From Aquincola agrisoli (GTDB lineage Bacteria; Pseudomonadota; Gammaproteobacteria; Burkholderiales; Burkholderiaceae_C), in assembly GCF_036621135.1 (NCBI RefSeq), contig NZ_JAZIBG010000019.1:248001-312000 (forward strand): a DNA stretch of 64,000 nucleotides, read 5' to 3'. The notes beneath the pieces are model-generated. The model saw nothing but the letters and a program-made list of their open reading frames with translations. It had not been told where the DNA came from and made no database searches. Numbering within the stretch: the first letter of the stretch is position 1; the number at the start of each line of letters is the position of its first letter. The position numbers and the translations under genes are program-made. This document shows positions 1-7,663 of the stretch, one piece after another.

Positions 1-346
1 AGCCGAGGAACAGCCTTTCCCTCAGGGCGGCCAGCACGGCCAGCGTCGCGTCGTGGGTGACCAGCCGCTCGCCGTAGCGCGAGGCGGTGCGGCCGAGCGC
101 GAACAGCCGCACCCCGGCCCCGGGAGCGAACAGGTCGAATGCCCAGGCGGTGGCGAGCGACAGCCCCGCCAAGCCCGTGGCGGTGATGAACCAGCCGGAG
201 AGCCCCAGCAGCCCGATGCCGGCCGTGACCGTCAGCGCGGCCAGGGCCGCGCCCCCGATCAGCATGCGCCGGCGTTCGGAGAAGAAGAGCCGCAGCACGG
301 CGCGCAGCGCGGCGTGGCGGCCCCGGCGTGCGCGTGCGCCCGTCAT
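1..346 (-). CDS. cydC: CydC, thiol reductant ABC exporter subunit (partial, N-terminal part)
   Basis: About 115 N-terminal residues are visible; the gene continues off the left edge. The protein opens with a basic segment and then membrane helices containing LLGLSGWFI, followed by GRTASRYGERLVTHDATL, which is typical of the CydC transmembrane domain. CydC pairs with CydD to form the inner-membrane exporter of glutathione/cysteine needed for cytochrome bd maturation. Its ATG (344-346) overlaps the TGA of cydD (343-345), so the two are translationally coupled. The ATPase domain lies outside the window. Confidence 0.9.
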   Translation of the reverse strand, partial: MTGARARRGRHAALRAVLRLFFSERRRMLIGGAALAALTVTAGIGLLGLSGWFITATGLAGLSLATAWAFDLFAPGAGVRLFALGRTASRYGERLVTHDATLAVLAALRERLFLG

Positions 347-2043
347 GCCGTGCTCCCCTCGACGGACGTGTCGTGCAGTGGGACGGCGCGGTCGAGCCGC
401 GCGGCGAGCACCGGGTCGTGCGTGGCGACGATCAGCGTCCGCCCCTGGGCCAGCATCAACAGCCGCTCGGTCACCTCGTCGGCCGTGGCGCGGTCGAGGT
501 GCGCGGTGGGTTCGTCGACCAGCAGCAGGTCGGCTGCCGGATCGGCCGCGGCGCGGGCGATGGCCAGGCGCAGCGCCTCGCCGCCCGAGAGGCCGACGCC
601 GCCTTCGCCCAGCGGCGTGGCGGCGTGGGCCTGCGCAACGTGGCGCAGCGCGGCGATGTCGAGCGCCTGGGCGACGCGGGCGGCGCCGATGCCCGGGCGG
701 CCGAGCGCGATGTTGGCTTGGACCGTACCGGCGAAGAGGTGCGTCGCCTGGCCGATCCAGGCGATCCGGCGGCGCAGCGCTGCGGCGTCGGCGGACGTCA
801 GCGCCTGTCCGCCGATGGCGATGCTGCCGGCGTCGGCCGGCACGAGGCCGGCGATCAGCGCCAGCAGCGTCGACTTGCCGCTGCCGCTCGGCCCGACCAG
901 CGCCAAGTGCTCGCCGGGCGCCACGTGCAGGTCGAAGCCGCGCAGCACGTCAGTGGCCGCGCGGGCGTGTCGGAAGCGCAGGCCGTGCACCTCGACGGCC
1001 GGCGGGCGCGGGTGGTGCACCGGCAGCGCATCGGCCGCAGGCGATCCTGCGCCGCCGGGCAGCGGCACGCCGTCGTCCGCCAGCGCGGCCAGCGAGGCCA
1101 GCGCCGCCTGCCCGGCGGCGCGGTCGTGCCATGCCGCCGACAGGTCGCGCAGCGGCTCGAAGAACGCCGGCGCCAGCAGCAGGACAAAGAGCCCCTGGCC
1201 GAGCGACAGCCGCCCGCCCCAGGTGCCGGTGTCGAACTGACCCAGCAGGTGCAGCCCCGTGTACACCGCCACGGTCGCCACGCCGAGGGCGGCGAACAGC
1301 TCCAGCACCGCCGACGACAGGAACGCGATGCGCAGCACCGCCATCACGCGCTGGCGCAGCTGGTCGGCCGAGGCGCGCAGGCGCCGGGCCGTGGCTTCCA
1401 CCGCACCCATCGCGCGCACGGTGGCCAGCCCGCGCAGGCGGTCGAGCAGGAAGGCGTTCATGCCGCCCAGCTCGACCAGGTGCGCCCGGCTGGCGGATTC
1501 GGCACGCCAGCCGATCAGGGCCATGAACAGCGGAATCAGCGGCGCCGCCAGCAGCAGCGCGAGCGCGGCCAGCCACGACAGCGGCGCCACGGCGGCCAGG
1601 ATCGCCGGCATCACCACCATCACGCGCAGCCGCGCCGGCTCGAAGCGCGAGAGGAAGGGCACCAGGCTTTCCGCCTGTTCGGCCAGCACGCTCGCGGCCA
1701 GCCCCGAGGCCGGGCGGGCGGCATCGAGCGGCGAGCGCTGCGCGAGCGCCGCGGTGGCGCGATCGCGCAGCGCCGTCAGGTGACGCCGCGCGGCCCGGAA
1801 GCTGCCCCGTGCGCCCGCTGCGTCGAGTGCGCTGCGCAGCAGGCCGAACAGCACGACGCCGCTGGCCGGCGCCCACGCCTGCGCGAGCCCGCCGCCGTCG
1901 GCCAGCCGCTGCAGCGCCCACGCGAGACAACCGGCCTGCGGCAGCCAGAGCAGCGCCGCGGCGGCCTGCAGCCAGGCCCCCGCGCGGGAGACAGGGGGCA
2001 GCTCGGCAGGCCCGGGCGGCGCAGGAGGGGGCTGCGTGGCCAT
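343..2043 (-). CDS. cydD: CydD, thiol reductant ABC exporter subunit
   Basis: A 566-residue ABC half-transporter. The N-terminal half is membrane-spanning, with helices around VMPAILAAVAPLSWLAALAL. The C-terminal ATPase has Walker A GPSGSGKST near residue 383, the signature LSGGEALRLA near 484 and Walker B LLLVDEPT near 508. Together with the downstream overlapping cydC it forms the glutathione/cysteine exporter that supports cytochrome bd oxidase assembly. The start was chosen at the first ATG, four bases before the stop of the upstream regulator gene on the same strand. The GbsR/MarR-type gene, cydD and cydC therefore look like one operon. Confidence 0.93.
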   Translation of the reverse strand: MATQPPPAPPGPAELPPVSRAGAWLQAAAALLWLPQAGCLAWALQRLADGGGLAQAWAPASGVVLFGLLRSALDAAGARGSFRAARRHLTALRDRATAALAQRSPLDAARPASGLAASVLAEQAESLVPFLSRFEPARLRVMVVMPAILAAVAPLSWLAALALLLAAPLIPLFMALIGWRAESASRAHLVELGGMNAFLLDRLRGLATVRAMGAVEATARRLRASADQLRQRVMAVLRIAFLSSAVLELFAALGVATVAVYTGLHLLGQFDTGTWGGRLSLGQGLFVLLLAPAFFEPLRDLSAAWHDRAAGQAALASLAALADDGVPLPGGAGSPAADALPVHHPRPPAVEVHGLRFRHARAATDVLRGFDLHVAPGEHLALVGPSGSGKSTLLALIAGLVPADAGSIAIGGQALTSADAAALRRRIAWIGQATHLFAGTVQANIALGRPGIGAARVAQALDIAALRHVAQAHAATPLGEGGVGLSGGEALRLAIARAAADPAADLLLVDEPTAHLDRATADEVTERLLMLAQGRTLIVATHDPVLAARLDRAVPLHDTSVEGSTA

Positions 2044-2047
2044 CGCG

Positions 2048-2617
2048 TCAGCCGGCCTTGCCCTTGCTGCCGGCCACCAGCTTCACCTTGCCGGTGAACT
2101 CCAGCAGCCGCTGCACCTTGGAGCCCATCTTCATCAGCTGCGACAGGGTCTGGCGGTCCATGCGCTGCACGTCGTCGAACCAGGTCGTCATCAGCTCGAT
2201 CAGCTCGTGCATGCCGCGCATGCGCTCCTGCGCGATGCGGTCTTCCTCGGTCGCGGGCGTCTCCAGCAGTGCGGCGCGCAGCATCGACAGCGTCGGCTCG
2301 ATCTCGCGGCGGCGGCGTTCCTCGGCCAGCGTGCGGAAGATCTCCCATGCGTCGGTCGGCGCCTCGAAGTACTCGCGGCGATCTCCGGGCAGGTGGCGCA
2401 GCGTGACCAGGCGCCAGGACTGCAGCTCTTTCAGGCCCATGCTGACGTTGGAGCGGCTGAAGGCCAGCTGCTCGGCGATGTCGTCCGCGTTGAGCGGCCG
2501 CACAGACACGAAGATCAGCGCATAGATCTGCCCCACCGTCCGGTTGATGCCCCAGCGGCTGCCCATCTCGCCGAAATGGGCCACGAAGCTGCGAACGAGG
2601 GGAGAGAGGGTCGACAT
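2048..2617 (-). CDS. GbsR/MarR family transcriptional regulator, first gene of the cydDC operon
   Basis: This 189-residue protein has a winged-helix DNA-binding domain at about residues 25-90 (ADDIAEQLAFSRSNVSMGLK is the recognition-helix region) and a helical C-terminal half. The fold and length fit the GbsR/MarR group, which often sits with cytochrome bd genes in Burkholderiales (family knowledge). It is followed within 4 bp by cydD. A perfect 18-bp palindrome lies 22 bp upstream of its start, so autoregulation together with cydDC is likely. The effector is unknown; control by oxygen or redox state is inferred from context only. Confidence 0.85.
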   Translation of the reverse strand: MSTLSPLVRSFVAHFGEMGSRWGINRTVGQIYALIFVSVRPLNADDIAEQLAFSRSNVSMGLKELQSWRLVTLRHLPGDRREYFEAPTDAWEIFRTLAEERRRREIEPTLSMLRAALLETPATEEDRIAQERMRGMHELIELMTTWFDDVQRMDRQTLSQLMKMGSKVQRLLEFTGKVKLVAGSKGKAG

Positions 2618-2639
2618 GGGAGGCGACTGTAGTTTGAAT

Positions 2640-2657
2640 TTTCAGTAATTACTGAAA
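2640..2657. promoter_or_regulatory. 18-bp perfect palindrome, probable operator of the GbsR/MarR regulator
   Basis: The sequence TTTCAGTAATTACTGAAA is its own reverse complement. After one mismatch, two more outer positions also pair. It is AT-rich in a very GC-rich setting and lies between the divergent GbsR-type gene and coaBC. A dimeric winged-helix protein would be expected to bind such a site. Assignment to this regulator is inferred from position. Confidence 0.7.
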
Positions 2658-2721
2658 TTTAAAGACAAACCCTGCGGCGCCGCGGGGCTTCGGGCCGCCG
2701 GTCTGCCGCTACAGTGGCGCC

Positions 2722-3942
2722 ATGTCCGAACGCCTCGACCTCGCCGGCCGCCACATCCTGCTGGGCCTCTCCGGTGGCATCGCCTGCTACAAGTCGGCCG
2801 AACTCGTGCGCGAGCTGGTGCGGGCCGGTGCCACCGTGCAGGTGATGATGACCGAAGCCGCCGAGCACTTCATCACCCCGGTGACGATGCAGGCTTTGTC
2901 CAACCGCCCGGTCTTCACCAGCCAGTGGGATGCGCGCGCGGCCAACAACATGCCGCACATCAACCTCACCCGCGAGGCGGATGCGGTGCTGATCGCGCCG
3001 GCCAGCGCCGACTTCATCGCGAAGCTGGTGCAGGGCCGGGCGGACGACCTGCTCAGCCTCACCTGCTTGGCCCGGCCGGCCGGGCGCTGCCCGCTGCTCG
3101 TCGCCCCCGCGATGAACCGCGAGATGTGGGCCCACCCCGCCACGCAGCGCAACGTACGCCAGCTGGTGGCCGATGGCGCCACGGTGCTCGGGCCCGACGC
3201 CGGCGACCAGGCCTGCGGCGAGATCGGCGACGGCCGGATGCTCGAGGCGGTGGACCTCTGCGAGGCCATGGTCGCGTTCTTCCAGCCCAAGGTGCTGGCC
3301 GGCCGGCGCGTGCTGGTGACGGCCGGGCCCACGTTCGAGCCGATCGACCCCGTGCGCGGCATCACCAACCATTCGAGCGGCAAGATGGGTTTCGCCATCG
3401 CCCGCGCGGCGCAGGAGGCGGGCGCCCAGGTCACGCTGGTGGCGGGGCCCGTGCACCTGCCCACGCCCCGCGGCGTGGTGCGCCTCGACGTGCAGACGGC
3501 GCAGCAGATGCACGACACCGTGCTGCCGGCCGCACCCGGCCACGACGTGTTCGTCGCCACTGCCGCGGTGGCCGACTGGCGGCCGGCGGCGAGCGCGCAG
3601 CAGAAGATCAAGAAGCAGGGCGACCGGCGCGTGCCGACGCTCGAGCTGACCGAGAACCCCGACATCCTGGCCGCGGTGGCACGGCTGCCTTCGCCGCCCT
3701 ACTGCGTGGGCTTTGCGGCCGAGAGCGAGAACCTGCTGGCCCACGCCAGCGAGAAGCGCGTGCGCAAGAACGTGCCGCTCATCGTCGGCAATGTCGGGCC
3801 GGCCACCTTCGGCCGCGACCACAATGCCCTGGTGCTCGTCGATGCCGACGGCCACCGCGAGATTCCCACCGCCGACAAGCTCACGCTGGCGCGCGCCCTG
3901 GTGCGCGACATCGCGGGCCGGCTCGACTCCTCCCGCCCATGA
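2722..3942 (+). CDS. coaBC: Bifunctional phosphopantothenoylcysteine decarboxylase/synthetase CoaBC (Dfp)
   Basis: A 406-residue bifunctional enzyme for two consecutive steps of coenzyme A synthesis from 4'-phosphopantothenate. The N-terminal FMN-dependent CoaC domain (about 1-190) shows LLGLSGGIACYKS, the catalytic His in NNMPHINL, the PAMN motif and the active-site Cys in QACGEIGDGRM. The C-terminal CoaB domain (about 195-406) shows VTAGPTFEPIDPVR, TNHSSGKMG and the AAVADWRP segment followed by KIKK. The stop TGA overlaps the ATG of dut (ATGA), indicating translational coupling. Confidence 0.96.
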   Translation: MSERLDLAGRHILLGLSGGIACYKSAELVRELVRAGATVQVMMTEAAEHFITPVTMQALSNRPVFTSQWDARAANNMPHINLTREADAVLIAPASADFIAKLVQGRADDLLSLTCLARPAGRCPLLVAPAMNREMWAHPATQRNVRQLVADGATVLGPDAGDQACGEIGDGRMLEAVDLCEAMVAFFQPKVLAGRRVLVTAGPTFEPIDPVRGITNHSSGKMGFAIARAAQEAGAQVTLVAGPVHLPTPRGVVRLDVQTAQQMHDTVLPAAPGHDVFVATAAVADWRPAASAQQKIKKQGDRRVPTLELTENPDILAAVARLPSPPYCVGFAAESENLLAHASEKRVRKNVPLIVGNVGPATFGRDHNALVLVDADGHREIPTADKLTLARALVRDIAGRLDSSRP

Positions 3943-4388
3943 CCCTCATCGATGTGAAAGTGCTCGACGCCCGCATGGCCGAGCAGATGCCCGCCTATGC
4001 GACACCTGGCAGCGCAGGCCTCGACCTGCGCGCCTGCCTCGATGCCCCGCTGGTGCTCGAGCCCGGGCAGTCGGCGCTGATCCCCACCGGCCTGGCCATC
4101 CACATCGGCGATCCGGGGTTCGCCGCGATGCTGCTGCCGCGCTCGGGCCTGGGCCACAAGCACGGCATCGTGCTGGGCAACCTGGTCGGCCTGATCGACA
4201 GCGACTACCAGGGCCCGCTGATGGTGAGCTGCTGGAACCGCAGCCCCGTGAGCTTCACCGTGCAGCCGATGGAGCGCATCGCGCAGATGGTGATCGTGCC
4301 GGTGGTGCAGGCCTCGTTCCGGCGCGTGGACGCGTTCGACGCCAGTGAGCGCGGCACGGGCGGCTTCGGGTCGACCGGCACGGCCTGA
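3939..4388 (+). CDS. dut: dUTP diphosphatase (dUTPase)
   Basis: A 149-residue trimeric dUTPase hydrolysing dUTP to dUMP and pyrophosphate, which limits uracil incorporation and feeds dTMP synthesis. Conserved motifs are visible in order: TPGSAGLDLRA (motif 1), PRSGLGHKHGIVLGN (motif 2), GLIDSDYQGPL (motif 3), RIAQMV (motif 4) and RGTGGFGSTG (motif 5). The start ATG overlaps the coaBC stop. The coaBC-dut order is common in proteobacteria. Confidence 0.96.
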   Translation: MTLIDVKVLDARMAEQMPAYATPGSAGLDLRACLDAPLVLEPGQSALIPTGLAIHIGDPGFAAMLLPRSGLGHKHGIVLGNLVGLIDSDYQGPLMVSCWNRSPVSFTVQPMERIAQMVIVPVVQASFRRVDAFDASERGTGGFGSTGTA

Positions 4389-4403
4389 CCCGCCGCGGCC
4401 GGG

Positions 4404-4925
4404 TCAGTGCAGGCCGGGCGCCGGCGGCACGGTGCTCAGCACATTGAAGGCGGCTTCGCCGACGCTGCCGGCCTCCACCTCTTCCTCCGTCGCCTCGCGC
4501 ACGTCGCGCACCGTCAAGTGCAGCCGCAGCGCGATGCCCGCCAGCGGGTGGTTGGCGTCGAGCACGACTTGCGACGGGTAGACCTCGGTGACGGTGTAGA
4601 CCGCGTCCTTGGGCATGTCGGGCGTGGCGGCGCCTTCGGGCAGCCCCTCGAACTGCATGCCGGGCTCGACCTGTTCGGGGAACAGCGCGCGGTCCTCGAA
4701 GCAGACGAGGTCGGCGTCATAGTCGCCGAACGCATGTTCGGGCTCGAGGTGGAGGTGGACTTCGTAGCCCGTGGCCTGGCCGGCCAGCGCTTCCTCGACC
4801 TTGGGCAGCAGGTCGTCGCCGCCGAAGAAGAATTCGACCGGCTCGGCCAGTTCGTCGATGGCTTCGCCCTGGGTATCGGAAAGGCGCCAGGTCAGTGAGA
4901 CGACGCAGGGGGCAGTGATCAGCAT
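4404..4925 (-). CDS. SlyD-like FKBP-type peptidyl-prolyl cis-trans isomerase
   Basis: A 173-residue FKBP of the SlyD type. The FKBP core is split: an N-terminal part with EFFFGGDDLLPKVEEALAG, an insert-in-flap region around AFGDYDADLVCF, and a C-terminal part with NHPLAGIALRLHLTV. It would catalyse proline isomerisation and act as a cytoplasmic chaperone. Unlike E. coli SlyD it lacks the His/Cys-rich metal-binding tail, so a nickel-delivery role is unlikely. It converges on dut (15 bp apart) and diverges from roxA, with 57 bp between the starts. Confidence 0.88.
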   Translation of the reverse strand: MLITAPCVVSLTWRLSDTQGEAIDELAEPVEFFFGGDDLLPKVEEALAGQATGYEVHLHLEPEHAFGDYDADLVCFEDRALFPEQVEPGMQFEGLPEGAATPDMPKDAVYTVTEVYPSQVVLDANHPLAGIALRLHLTVRDVREATEEEVEAGSVGEAAFNVLSTVPPAPGLH

Positions 4926-4982
4926 CGGGCGATGATGTCACAACGTACGGGCCCCTCCGCGCGGCGCGGCGAGAATCCCGCG

Positions 4983-6131
4983 ATGGACATCGATCGACCT
5001 TTGCCGCTGCTGGGCGGGCTGTCGCCGGCGGCTTTCATGCGCCGCCACTGGCAGAAGAAGCCGCTGCTCGTGCGCCAGGCCGTGCCCGGCGTGCAGCCGC
5101 CCGTGACACGGGCCGAGGCCTTTGCCCTGGCCGCCCGCGACGACGTCGAGTCGCGCCTGGTGGTGCAGTCGGGCGAGGACTGGCGGCTGCGCCGCGGGCC
5201 GCTGCCCCGCGCTGCGCTGCCGCCGCTCAAGCAGCCCGGCTGGACGCTGCTCGTGCAGGGGCTGGACCTGCACGAGGCCGCGGCGCATGAGCTGCTCGCG
5301 CGCTTCCGCTTCGTGCCCGAGGCGCGCCTCGACGACCTGATGGTCTCCTACGCCACCGACGGGGGCGGCGTCGGGCCGCACCTCGATTCCTACGACGTCT
5401 TCCTGCTGCAGGTGCAGGGGCGGCGGCGCTGGCGCATCGCGCCGCCCGGTGACGCCACGCTGCGCGAGGGCCTGCCGCTGAAGATCCTGGCCCGGTTCGA
5501 GCCGCAGCAGGAATGGGTGCTCGAACCCGGCGACATGCTGTACCTGCCGCCCCGCTGGGGCCACGACGGCGTCGCCGAGGGCGGCGACTGCATGACCTGC
5601 TCGATCGGATTCCGCGCGCCGTCGCGGGGCGAGCTGGCGCGGGACCTGCTCCAGCGCCTGGCCGACATGGCGGCCGAGGAGGCCGACGAGCGGCTGTACC
5701 GCGACCCTTCGCAGCCCGCCACGCAGGCGCCGGGCCAGGTGCCGGCCGCGCTGGCCGTGTTTGCGCAGCAGGCGCTGCAGCGTGTCTTCGAGGATCCCGA
5801 TGCCCTGGCCTGCGCGCTGGGCGAGACCCTGAGCGAGCCGAAGTCGGCCGTGTGGTTCGAGCCGGGCGAGCCGCTGAAGGAAGGTGCCGCCGTCACGCTC
5901 GACCGCCGCACCCGCATGATGTACGACGAGCGGCACGTGTTCATCAACGGGGAGTCGTTCCGCGCGGGCGGCCGTGATGCCACGCTGATGCGCCGGCTGG
6001 CCGACGGCCGCCGGCTGGCGGCGCCGGACGTCGCGCGCCTGAGCCCGCAGGCGCGCGGCCTGCTCGGCGACTGGGCCGCGGCCGGCTGGGTCCGCGGCGC
6101 TGCCGCTGCGGCGGGCGAGGCGCAGCGATGA
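4983..6131 (+). CDS. roxA: Ribosomal protein uL16 3-hydroxylase-like JmjC/cupin oxygenase (RoxA/YcfD family)
   Basis: A 382-residue Fe(II)/2-oxoglutarate oxygenase close in length to E. coli YcfD/RoxA, which hydroxylates an arginine of ribosomal protein L16. The metal-binding triad is visible: His133 and Asp135 in GPHLDSYDVFLLQ and His194 in PPRWGHDGVA. The N-terminal LGGLSPAAFMRRHWQKKPLL is typical of the family. I chose the internal ATG at 4983 because homology begins with DIDRPLPLLGG; an in-frame ATG lies 51 bp upstream. The stop overlaps the next ATG (ATGA). Confidence 0.9.
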   Translation: MDIDRPLPLLGGLSPAAFMRRHWQKKPLLVRQAVPGVQPPVTRAEAFALAARDDVESRLVVQSGEDWRLRRGPLPRAALPPLKQPGWTLLVQGLDLHEAAAHELLARFRFVPEARLDDLMVSYATDGGGVGPHLDSYDVFLLQVQGRRRWRIAPPGDATLREGLPLKILARFEPQQEWVLEPGDMLYLPPRWGHDGVAEGGDCMTCSIGFRAPSRGELARDLLQRLADMAAEEADERLYRDPSQPATQAPGQVPAALAVFAQQALQRVFEDPDALACALGETLSEPKSAVWFEPGEPLKEGAAVTLDRRTRMMYDERHVFINGESFRAGGRDATLMRRLADGRRLAAPDVARLSPQARGLLGDWAAAGWVRGAAAAAGEAQR

Positions 6132-6625
6132 CGCCGGACGCCGGTGGCGAGGGCGGCCGCTTCACCGGGCTGCGCGAGTTCCGCGAGGTGGCGCTGCAGG
6201 TGCTGCACGACGCCCTGGCGGCCGGCCAGCCGGACATCCTGCTGCTGGACGCCGACTTCGCGGCATGGCCGCTGGACGATGCCGGCCTGCTGCAGGCGCT
6301 GACCCGCTGGGCGCGGGCGCCGCAGCGCCGCCTGCATCTGCTCGCCCGGCACTACGAGGAACTGCCGCGCCGCCACCCCCGTTTCGTGCACTGGCGGGAC
6401 CTGTTCGCGCATGTGGCGTTGTGCCGAGCGGCACCCGGCGTCGACGCCTCGGAGTTCCCCGTCCTGGTGCTCACGCGCAGCACGGGGCTGTACGCCACGG
6501 CGCCGCCGTCATGCCGTGGTTACAAACTCGTGACAGAAGCCGACCTTCGGACCTGGCGCGAGGTTTTTGACGCTATTTCACAACGGTCTGAAGAGGCGTC
6601 TCCGGGGCACTCCCTCGGTCTCTAG
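6128..6625 (+). CDS. Conserved hypothetical protein coupled to roxA
   Basis: A 165-residue soluble protein that I cannot assign to a named family. It contains a patterned core, with LLLDADFAAWPLDD and the stretch from RRLHLLARHYEELP to HPRFVHWRDLF. No signal peptide or membrane segment is evident. The ATGA overlap with roxA indicates co-translation, so a role linked to the ribosomal oxygenase is possible but unproven. Its stop codon lies inside a 6-bp inverted repeat (6622-6638) that precedes the next gene's promoter. Confidence 0.75.
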   Translation: MTPDAGGEGGRFTGLREFREVALQVLHDALAAGQPDILLLDADFAAWPLDDAGLLQALTRWARAPQRRLHLLARHYEELPRRHPRFVHWRDLFAHVALCRAAPGVDASEFPVLVLTRSTGLYATAPPSCRGYKLVTEADLRTWREVFDAISQRSEEASPGHSLGL

Positions 6626-6644
6626 GGAACTCCCCTAGTCCTCG

Positions 6645-6650
6645 TATAAT
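6645..6650 (+). promoter_or_regulatory. Consensus -10 box upstream of the small lipoprotein gene
   Basis: A perfect TATAAT hexamer at 6645-6650, about 114 bp upstream of the lipoprotein start. No convincing -35 is present 17 bp upstream, where an inverted repeat (CTAGGG/CCCTAG, 6622-6627 and 6633-6638) lies instead. That arrangement could mean activator-dependent or extended -10 use. Confidence 0.45.
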
Positions 6651-6763
6651 CATGGGCTAGACAAAGGGACAGCTCGAGCGTTCCTTGTCTTGGGTGGCGA
6701 GCAGCGCCTTGCGTAGTCGCCCCATGACCAGTAATTGTTCGACATTCAGATCTGAGGACACAA

Positions 6764-6988
6764 ATGAACAAATCGCTCCTGTTGGCTGCCCTGTTTGCTG
6801 GTGTTGCCCTGACCGCCTGCGGCAAGAAGGAAGAAGCTCCGGTCCCGGCTCCGGCGCCTGTCGAAGCTCCGGCTCCGGCGCCCGTGGAAGCCCCGGCTCC
6901 CGCCCCTGCCGCCGCTGCCGAAGCCGCCTCCGCTGCTGCCGAAGCCGCGTCGGCTGCCGTGGAAGCTGCTTCCGCCGCCAGCAACTGA
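6764..6988 (+). CDS. Small Ala/Pro-rich lipoprotein
   Basis: A 74-residue protein with a signal peptide (MNKSLLLAALFAGVAL) ending in a lipobox, LTAC, so Cys19 should be lipidated. The mature part is low complexity. Three near-copies of an 8-residue Pro/Ala/Val/Glu unit (PAPAPVEA) come first, then three copies of a 7-residue unit (EAASAAA/V). It probably forms a flexible periplasmic stalk. No catalytic function is visible. An intrinsic terminator follows 23 bp after the stop. Confidence 0.85.
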   Translation: MNKSLLLAALFAGVALTACGKKEEAPVPAPAPVEAPAPAPVEAPAPAPAAAAEAASAAAEAASAAVEAASAASN

Positions 6989-7011
6989 TCGTCCACGATC
7001 CTTGCTCGAAG

Positions 7012-7035
7012 AAGCCGCCCTTGAGGCGGCTTTTT
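7012..7035 (+). terminator. Intrinsic terminator after the small lipoprotein gene
   Basis: An 8-bp perfect stem AAGCCGCC/GGCGGCTT with a 5-base loop, followed directly by a T tract. It lies between the forward lipoprotein gene and the reverse DUF192 gene. Confidence 0.85.
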
Positions 7036-7069
7036 CATGCCCGCTCCACGGGAGCGCGGCCCCGTGGCT

Positions 7070-7531
7070 TCAGCGGGGGGCGTTGCTGAATGGCGCACCC
7101 GACAGCTTGAAGCCCGGCTTGATGCCGCGCTTCGCGAACCAGCCCTGGTTCATCTCCAGCGCATAGCGCACGGGCTGCGACGAGCAGTGGCTGTCGAGCT
7201 GCTGCGGCTGCATGTCGGCGATGCTGACCACCGTGCCATCGTCCGCCAGGAAGGCGATCGACAACGGCAGCAGCGTGTTCTTCATCCAGAAGCAGCGCTG
7301 TGCCGACTGCTCGAACACGAACAGCATTCCCTCGTGCGCCGCCATCTCCTTGCGGAACATCAGGCCCTTCTGGCGCTGCTCTTCCGTCGCGGCGACTTCG
7401 GCGCGGATGTTGTGCATGCCGGCGTTCAGCGCGATGGCCTGCAGGCGTTGCGGGCCCTCCTGGGCGGAGGCGCCCATGGCGGCGCAGGCGGCGAGCAGCA
7501 GGCCGGCCAGGGCCTTGGGTATCGGTTTCAT
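7070..7531 (-). CDS. DUF192 family periplasmic protein
   Basis: A 153-residue protein with an N-terminal signal peptide (MKPIPKALAGLLLAACAAMG, likely cleaved after ASA). It then carries the DUF192 core: EEQRQKGLMFRKEM, GMLFVFE, FWMKNTLLPLSIAFL and YALEMNQGWFAKRGI. DUF192 proteins are small beta-barrel proteins of unknown biochemical role. A much longer open frame extends upstream antisense to icd, but the signal peptide and family length support the ATG at 7531. Confidence 0.9.
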   Translation of the reverse strand: MKPIPKALAGLLLAACAAMGASAQEGPQRLQAIALNAGMHNIRAEVAATEEQRQKGLMFRKEMAAHEGMLFVFEQSAQRCFWMKNTLLPLSIAFLADDGTVVSIADMQPQQLDSHCSSQPVRYALEMNQGWFAKRGIKPGFKLSGAPFSNAPR

Positions 7532-7663
7532 CGGTCTGGAAGGGAGCTGGAGGCGCACATGGTAGCGAGCGCTCCGGGCCTCGCCCGTCCCCATGGTTGA
7601 CAGGGACCCTGAACTAGAATTAATCGCGATCCCCCTTCGTTGTTTACCGGAGCCCCTCCATCC

